From the NCBI RefSeq assembly GCF_000092645.1, contig NC_014165.1, positions 1,612,001-1,676,000 on the forward strand: DNA of 64,000 bases. The letters run 5' to 3'. The notes below the pieces were generated by a model, which saw nothing but the letters and a program-made list of their open reading frames with translations, made no database searches and was not told the origin of the DNA. The translations under genes were made by a program, and so were the position numbers. This stretch comes from Thermobispora bispora DSM 43833 (GTDB lineage: Bacteria; Actinomycetota; Actinomycetes; Streptosporangiales; Streptosporangiaceae). Below are positions 59,457 to 64,000 of this stretch, in pieces (position 1 is the first letter of the stretch; every line of letters begins with the position of its first letter).

Positions 59457-62138
59457 GTGCCGAAGAGCGAAGCGACCCCTACGCGTCCGTGCCTGCTGCT
59501 GCTGGACGGTCACTCCCTGGCCTACCGCGCCTTCTACGCCCTGAGGGACGCCAACCTCATGACGTCCGACGGGCAGCACACGGAGGCCGTCTACGGCTTC
59601 ACCTCGATGCTGACCAACGTGCTGCGGGACGAGCGGCCGAGCCACATCGCGGTCTGCTTCGACCGCGGCGGCCCCACGTTCCGGCACGAGGCGTACGACG
59701 CGTACAAGGCGAACCGGGTGGAGGCCCCGGAGGACTTCCACGGGCAGATGGAGCTGATCTACGAGCTCCTCGACGTGCTCCGGATCCCCCGGCTCTCGGC
59801 GCCCGGCTACGAGGCCGACGACGTGATCGCCACGCTCGCCACCCGCGCGGCGGCGAGCGGCCTCGACGTCCTGATCGTCACGGGCGACCGGGACGCGCTC
59901 CAGCTCGTCGACGACAAGATCACCGTGCTGATGACCCGGCGCGGCATCAGCGACATGACCCGGTTCACGCCGGAGGCCGTGGAGGAGAAGTACGGCCTGC
60001 GGCCCGCGCAGTACCCCGACTTCGCCGCGCTCCGGGGTGACCCCAGCGACAACCTGCCCGGCATCCCGGGGGTGGGGGAGAAGACCGCGGCGCGGTGGAT
60101 CAAGGAGTTCGGCTCGCTCGACGAGCTCGTCCGGCGGGTCGACGAGGTGAAGGGCAAGACCGGGGAGCGGCTTCGCGAGCACCTCGCCCAGGTGATCCAC
60201 AACCGGATGCTCACCGAGCTGCGGCGGGACGTCCCGATCGACGTCGCCGTGGACGACCTGCGGATGGGCCAGTGGGACCGGGAGGAGATCCACAACCTGC
60301 TGGACACGCTCCAGATCCGTGGTGAGCTCCGGGACCGGCTGTTCAAGACCCTCGGTACGGCGGAGCCCGAGACGGCCGAGGGCTTCGACGTCGAGGTGAC
60401 CGTGCTCGAGCCCGGCGAGGTGGCCGCCTGGCTGGGCGCCATGCCCGAGGGCCGGGCCGGCCTCGCCTTCCTCGGCACGTACGGCAGCGGCACCGGCCGG
60501 CTGGACGGCATCGCCATCGCCACCTCCGCGGGGGCGGCGTACCTCGATCCGGCGCGGCTCACCCAGGAGGACGAGGCGGCGCTCGCCGCCTGGCTCGCCG
60601 ACGAGACCAAGCCCAAGGCCGCGCACGACGTGAAGGGGCCGCTGCTCGCGCTCTGGGAGCACGGGCTCGACCTGCGCGGGCTCACCTGTGACACCGCGAT
60701 CGCCGCCTACCTGGCGATGCCCGGGCAGCGGTCGTTCCCGATCGAGGAGCTGGTGCTGCGCTACCTCAACCGGGAGCTCCGGTACGAGACCCCGGCGGAC
60801 GGCCAGGCCTCGCTCTTCGACGACGTCGAGGCGGGGATGGCCCGGGACCTGGCGCTCAAGGCCCAGGCGGTGCGCGAGCTGGCCGACGCGCTGGAGCGGC
60901 ACCTCGCCGCGCGGGGCGGGACCCGGCTGATGACCGAGGTCGAGCTGCCCCTGACCAGGGTGCTCGCCGAGATGGAGCACACCGGGATCGCCGCGGACCG
61001 GCAGTACTTCGCCACCCTGGAGGCGGAGTTCAGCGCGGCGGCGAAGCAGGCCGTCGAGGCGGCGCACGCGCTCGTCGGCGAGCAGTTCAACCTCGGCTCG
61101 CCCAAGCAGCTCCAGGAGATCCTCTTCGTCAAGCTCGGCCTGCCGAAGACGAAGAAGATCAAGACGGGTTACACCACGGACGCCGACGCCCTGGCGTGGC
61201 TCGCCACCCAGACCGACAACGAGCTCCCCGCGATCCTGCTCCGGCACCGCGACCAGACCAAGCTGCGCGCGACCGTGGAAGGGCTGATCAAGGAGATCGC
61301 CGACGACGGCCGGATCCACACGACGTTCAACCAGATCGTCGCGGCCACCGGGCGGCTCTCCAGCGAGAAGCCCAACCTGCAGAACATCCCGATCCGCACC
61401 GCCGAGGGCCGCCGGATCCGCAAGGGCTTCATCGTCGGCAAGGGCTACGAGACGCTCCTGACCGCGGACTACAGCCAGATCGAGCTGCGGATCATGGCGC
61501 ACCTCTCCGGCGACGAGGCGATGATCGCGGCGTTCGGGTCCGGCCACGACTTCCACCAGGCGACCGCGGCGCGGGTCTTCGGCCTTCCCCCGGATCAGGT
61601 GACGCCCGAGCTGCGGGCCCGGATCAAGGCGATGAACTACGGCCTCGCCTACGGGCTGTCCGACTTCGGGCTGGCCGGCCAGCTCAACATCCCGGTGGCC
61701 GAGGCGCGGGCGCTCAAGGAGGAGTACTTCGAGGAGTTCGCCGGCGTCCGCGAGTACCTGAACCGGGTCGTGGACCAGGCCCGCAAGGACGGGTACACCG
61801 AGACGATCCTCGGCCGCCGCCGCTACCTGCCCGACCTCACCAGCGACAACCGGCAGCGCCGGGAGATGGCCGAGCGGATGGCGCTCAACGCGCCCATCCA
61901 GGGGTCCGCCGCCGACATCATCAAGGTGGCGATGCTCAAGGTGCGCAAGGCGATGGAGGGCATGCGCTCCCGCATGCTCCTCCAGGTGCACGACGAGCTC
62001 GTGTTCGAGGTGGCCCCCGGGGAGCTCGACGACCTCATCGCGCTGGTTCGCGAGCACATGGGCGGGGCCTACCCGTTGCGGGTGCCGCTCGACGTCTCCA
62101 TCGGCACCGGCCCCACCTGGGAGGACGCGGGTCACTGA
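59457..62138 (+). CDS. polA: DNA polymerase I
   Basis: 893 residues for repair and Okazaki-fragment maturation. The N-terminal 5'-3' exonuclease/FEN domain is intact (LLLLDGHSLAYRAFYAL, GYEADDVIATLA, VTGDRDALQLV, GDPSDNLPGIPGVGEKTA). The middle domain sits where the 3'-5' exonuclease would be but lacks its acidic DxE motif, so proofreading is probably absent. Polymerase motifs: DYSQIELRIMAHLSGD (A), RIKAMNYGLAYGLS (B, with Tyr728 where E. coli has Phe762) and LLQVHDELVFE (C). The GTG start is set by leaderless spacing. Confidence 0.97.
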   Translation: MPKSEATPTRPCLLLLDGHSLAYRAFYALRDANLMTSDGQHTEAVYGFTSMLTNVLRDERPSHIAVCFDRGGPTFRHEAYDAYKANRVEAPEDFHGQMELIYELLDVLRIPRLSAPGYEADDVIATLATRAAASGLDVLIVTGDRDALQLVDDKITVLMTRRGISDMTRFTPEAVEEKYGLRPAQYPDFAALRGDPSDNLPGIPGVGEKTAARWIKEFGSLDELVRRVDEVKGKTGERLREHLAQVIHNRMLTELRRDVPIDVAVDDLRMGQWDREEIHNLLDTLQIRGELRDRLFKTLGTAEPETAEGFDVEVTVLEPGEVAAWLGAMPEGRAGLAFLGTYGSGTGRLDGIAIATSAGAAYLDPARLTQEDEAALAAWLADETKPKAAHDVKGPLLALWEHGLDLRGLTCDTAIAAYLAMPGQRSFPIEELVLRYLNRELRYETPADGQASLFDDVEAGMARDLALKAQAVRELADALERHLAARGGTRLMTEVELPLTRVLAEMEHTGIAADRQYFATLEAEFSAAAKQAVEAAHALVGEQFNLGSPKQLQEILFVKLGLPKTKKIKTGYTTDADALAWLATQTDNELPAILLRHRDQTKLRATVEGLIKEIADDGRIHTTFNQIVAATGRLSSEKPNLQNIPIRTAEGRRIRKGFIVGKGYETLLTADYSQIELRIMAHLSGDEAMIAAFGSGHDFHQATAARVFGLPPDQVTPELRARIKAMNYGLAYGLSDFGLAGQLNIPVAEARALKEEYFEEFAGVREYLNRVVDQARKDGYTETILGRRRYLPDLTSDNRQRREMAERMALNAPIQGSAADIIKVAMLKVRKAMEGMRSRMLLQVHDELVFEVAPGELDDLIALVREHMGGAYPLRVPLDVSIGTGPTWEDAGH

Positions 62139-62160
62139 CCCGCGCCGCCCGAGGCCGCGC

Positions 62161-62189
62161 GGCCGCGCCCTGGAACCCCGAGCGCGGCC
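62161..62189 (+). terminator. Possible polA terminator
   Basis: GGCCGCGC (62161-62168) pairs perfectly with GCGCGGCC (62182-62189) around 13 bases, 22 bp after the polA stop. Confidence 0.5.
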
Positions 62190-62607
62190 AAAGCCGGCCC
62201 TGCATTCCGGCGGCCGCCCGTCGGCGCTGCCGTACCCCGGGCCGGGGCCCCACCCTGCACTGGGTCGGGGGCCACACCCGCACTTTCCACCATCGGAGCG
62301 CGGAGTCCTGGCCGGGAGCCCGTCGGGAGGGCATCCGGTGTCCTCGTCCGCGGCGAGCGCCGAGGGACAGGCGTCCTGGCTCCGTGGCCCCTGCCGGGCC
62401 GACCGGGGTCGCCCTCCCCGATCGCCAAGGGTCCGGTCTCAGGCGGAGCGCTGCGGTTCAGCGTCCCAGAGGCATCCCAGGCGCGCCCCGATGGCGGCGC
62501 TTTCCGCCCCGGTATCCGGATTTCTGCTGAATACCGTTCTCTTCTGGCGAAGCGGGCGTGATGCGGATATGGGAGTCATGACCAGGTAAAGATATGGTCA
62601 AGTATTC
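62190..62607. other. Intergenic region before the deacetylase gene
   Basis: About 420 bp. Mostly featureless; the last 90 bp drop in GC. They hold the inverted repeat TGACCA (62579-62584) with TGGTCA (62595-62600), which overlaps a candidate -10 element TATGGT (62593-62598) 9 bases before the GTG at 62608. Confidence 0.5.
62579..62600. promoter_or_regulatory. Inverted repeat overlapping the deacetylase promoter
   Basis: TGACCA-N10-TGGTCA, perfect 6-bp arms, covering the candidate -10 element; position fits a repressor operator. Confidence 0.4.
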
Positions 62608-63669
62608 GTGCGGACTGTTGCCAAGCTGATCGCACTCACCGGTGCGGGCGTGATCACGGTCACGCTGGTCATTTACGCGCTGCTCCCGCGGTCGGGCGGT
62701 CCGAGCGGCCGTACCCAGCCGCCGATGGCGGCCGGGGTGCCCACCGCCTCACCCACCCCGACGCCGGCGACCCCGGAGTCGGCGCGGAAGGTGAAGGCCA
62801 ACGAGCTCGGCCTGGTCCCGGTGATCATGTACCACCGGCTCCTCCCGAAGCGGATCGCCTCGATCGACCGGACCCCGGAGCAGTTCCGGCGCGAGCTGAC
62901 CCGGCTCGCCAAGGAGGGCTACGTCCCGATCACCGCCGCCGAGTTCGTCTCCGGTGAGATCGACATCCCCGCGGGGATGCACCCCGTCGTGCTCACCTTC
63001 GACGACGGCAGTCCCACCCACTTCGCCCTGGACGAGAACGGGGCGCTCAAGCCGGACACCGCGGTCGGGATCCTCTACGAGGTGGCGGCGCGCTACTCCC
63101 ACTTCCGGCCCGTCGCGACCTTCTGGGTCAACCGGATCCCCTTCGGCCTGACGGATGAGAAGGAGCAGGCCAGGGCCGTGAAGTGGCTCCTCGATCGCGG
63201 CTTCGAGGTCGCCAACCACACGTACTCCCACCCCGACCTGCGCCGGCTCCCCGCGAAGCGGGTCCGGGAGGAGATCGTCCGGCAGGAGCGGGTGCTCAAG
63301 CGGCTGGGCGTGGAGCGATCCACCACCTTCGCCCTGCCGTACGGCTCGCTGCCGCGGCAGCGGGACGTGGCGCGGAAGGGCAAGTGGGACGGGACCCGGT
63401 ACCGCTTCGACGGGGTCTTCCTCGCCGGCTCCGAGCCCTCCGTTTCACCGTTCGCGAAAAGCTTTTCGAGGTATGCGATCCCGCGGATCCAGTCCAACGG
63501 GAAATCCGGGGAATGCCGCCGGTGGTGCAGCCAGTACTGGCTCGACTGGCTGGCCAAGCACCCGGAAAAGAGGTACACATCGGACGGGGATCCCACACGT
63601 ATCTCGATCCCCCGCAAACTTCAGGGCAAGGTCGACCCTGAAGTGGCAAAGGAGGTTCTGGTGTACTAG
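62608..63669 (+). CDS. Membrane-anchored polysaccharide deacetylase (NodB domain)
   Basis: 353 residues: an N-terminal membrane anchor or signal (residues about 5-27), a Pro/Thr linker, then a carbohydrate-esterase-4 domain with LTFDDGSPTHFA (catalytic and metal Asp) and the metal-binding His-x3-His in VANHTYSHPDLRRL. It would deacetylate N-acetyl sugars of the cell wall or another polysaccharide outside the cell. The GTG at 62608 has no ribosome site. Substrate not known. Confidence 0.9.
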   Translation: MRTVAKLIALTGAGVITVTLVIYALLPRSGGPSGRTQPPMAAGVPTASPTPTPATPESARKVKANELGLVPVIMYHRLLPKRIASIDRTPEQFRRELTRLAKEGYVPITAAEFVSGEIDIPAGMHPVVLTFDDGSPTHFALDENGALKPDTAVGILYEVAARYSHFRPVATFWVNRIPFGLTDEKEQARAVKWLLDRGFEVANHTYSHPDLRRLPAKRVREEIVRQERVLKRLGVERSTTFALPYGSLPRQRDVARKGKWDGTRYRFDGVFLAGSEPSVSPFAKSFSRYAIPRIQSNGKSGECRRWCSQYWLDWLAKHPEKRYTSDGDPTRISIPRKLQGKVDPEVAKEVLVY

Positions 63670-63676
63670 CCAGGAG

Positions 63677-63691
63677 CCGGCCCCAGGCCGG
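63677..63691 (+). terminator. Short hairpin after the deacetylase gene
   Basis: CCGGCC-CCA-GGCCGG, 6-bp stem, 8 bp after the stop; weak terminator candidate. Confidence 0.4.
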
Positions 63692-63900
63692 TACGGGTCG
63701 CGAGACCGCCCGGCCGGCCGTCGAATTGACCCAGCACGCGAGGTCTCATATGCTGATCGCTGCGCTGTGGGCTCGCGCGTGTCTCAGACGGAGCGGGCTC
63801 GCGCTCGGTCATCCGTTGCTTAGAGAGCAGCTATCGGTGAACGAAAAGAGGCCCGCCGCGCTTCTGTTACAAAATCTGTCCGTTCGGAGCACTTCCACAC

Positions 63901-64000
63901 ATGACGAGCAGCACTGAGGCCACCTCGAGCACCCCGCAGGTAGCGGTCAACGACATCGGTTCCGAGGAGGCCTTCCTCGCCGCGATCGACGAGACCATCA
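63901..64000 (+). CDS. rpsA: 30S ribosomal protein S1, N-terminal part (cut by window edge)
   Basis: From ATG 63901 the frame stays open to the edge and encodes MTSSTEATSSTPQVAVNDIG followed by SEEAFLAAIDETI. This is, from memory, almost identical to the start of actinobacterial S1, which binds mRNA on the 30S subunit. It lies downstream of polA as in other actinobacteria. A less GC-rich leader with TACAAAAT at about 63869-63876 may carry its promoter; GGAGC lies 10 bases before the ATG. Confidence 0.92.
   Translation, partial: MTSSTEATSSTPQVAVNDIGSEEAFLAAIDETI

Overview
The window is chromosomal DNA of a very GC-rich actinobacterium. Nearly every codon ends in G or C, GTG starts are common, and the gene neighbourhoods are actinobacterial: PriA-type hisA with no trpF, the TIGR02234 Trp-associated membrane protein, and polA/rpsA beside an ANTAR response regulator. 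Gene content and order suggest a Streptomyces/Streptosporangiales-type organism; no finer placement is claimed. No prophage, insertion sequence, CRISPR array or integrase was found, and almost all genes are core genes.

Layout. 1-424: start of a Ser/Thr protein kinase cut by the window edge. 675-5256: a chorismate mutase fused to a decayed DAHP-synthase-like domain, then dnaE. 5197-9841 (minus): a class A penicillin-binding protein with a repetitive Arg-rich tail, and MurA with Asp at the fosfomycin-target position. 10183-14693: small membrane proteins, an amidase, a YbaK deacylase and an adenosine/adenine deaminase. 14730-20621: his operon hisD-hisC-hisB-hisH-priA-rid-hisF. 21305-26403: two tandem paralogous micro-membrane proteins, a TIGR03085 protein and a heterodimeric ABC exporter. 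26484-31693: hisI, the Trp-associated membrane protein, DUF4190 and DUF2752 proteins, trpC-trpB-trpA. 31822-35292: DoxX/MauE-like protein, DsbA-like thioredoxin, lgt and a membrane-anchored protein. 35610-41636: gltB-gltD. 41756-45252: a subtilase lipoprotein and pyruvate kinase. 45644-57817: two complete branched-chain-amino-acid-type (Liv) ABC transporters, one on each strand, separated by a PucR-type regulator, an odd tRNA-Leu(CAA) and an ANTAR regulator (PdtaR type). 58981-64000: a hotdog thioesterase, polA, a polysaccharide deacetylase and the start of rpsA.

How the parts work together. HisD/C/B/H/A/F/I cover most of histidine synthesis (hisG and hisE lie elsewhere). PriA is expected to serve both histidine and tryptophan synthesis, filling the missing trpF step between the linked hisI and trpCBA genes; trpE and trpD are not here. 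GltBD supplies glutamate, HisH and HisF use glutamine-derived ammonia, and the Liv systems import amino acids, so much of the window is nitrogen and amino-acid metabolism. The second theme is the envelope: PBP, MurA, Lgt, DsbA-like protein, deacetylase and ABC exporter.

No wholly new multi-gene system was found. The signals most worth a second look are a repeated leaderless-promoter signature (TANNNT, 6-7 bases, then ATG/GTG) at eight genes; the short-variable-loop tRNA-Leu whose 3' half is antisense to the end of a PucR gene; the tandem micro-membrane proteins; the pseudo-DAHP-synthase/chorismate-mutase fusion; the 30-bp repeat array encoding the PBP tail; the asymmetric ABC exporter; a DasR-like palindrome in the pyk promoter; and a structured, repeat-rich 1.1-kb intergenic region before polA.
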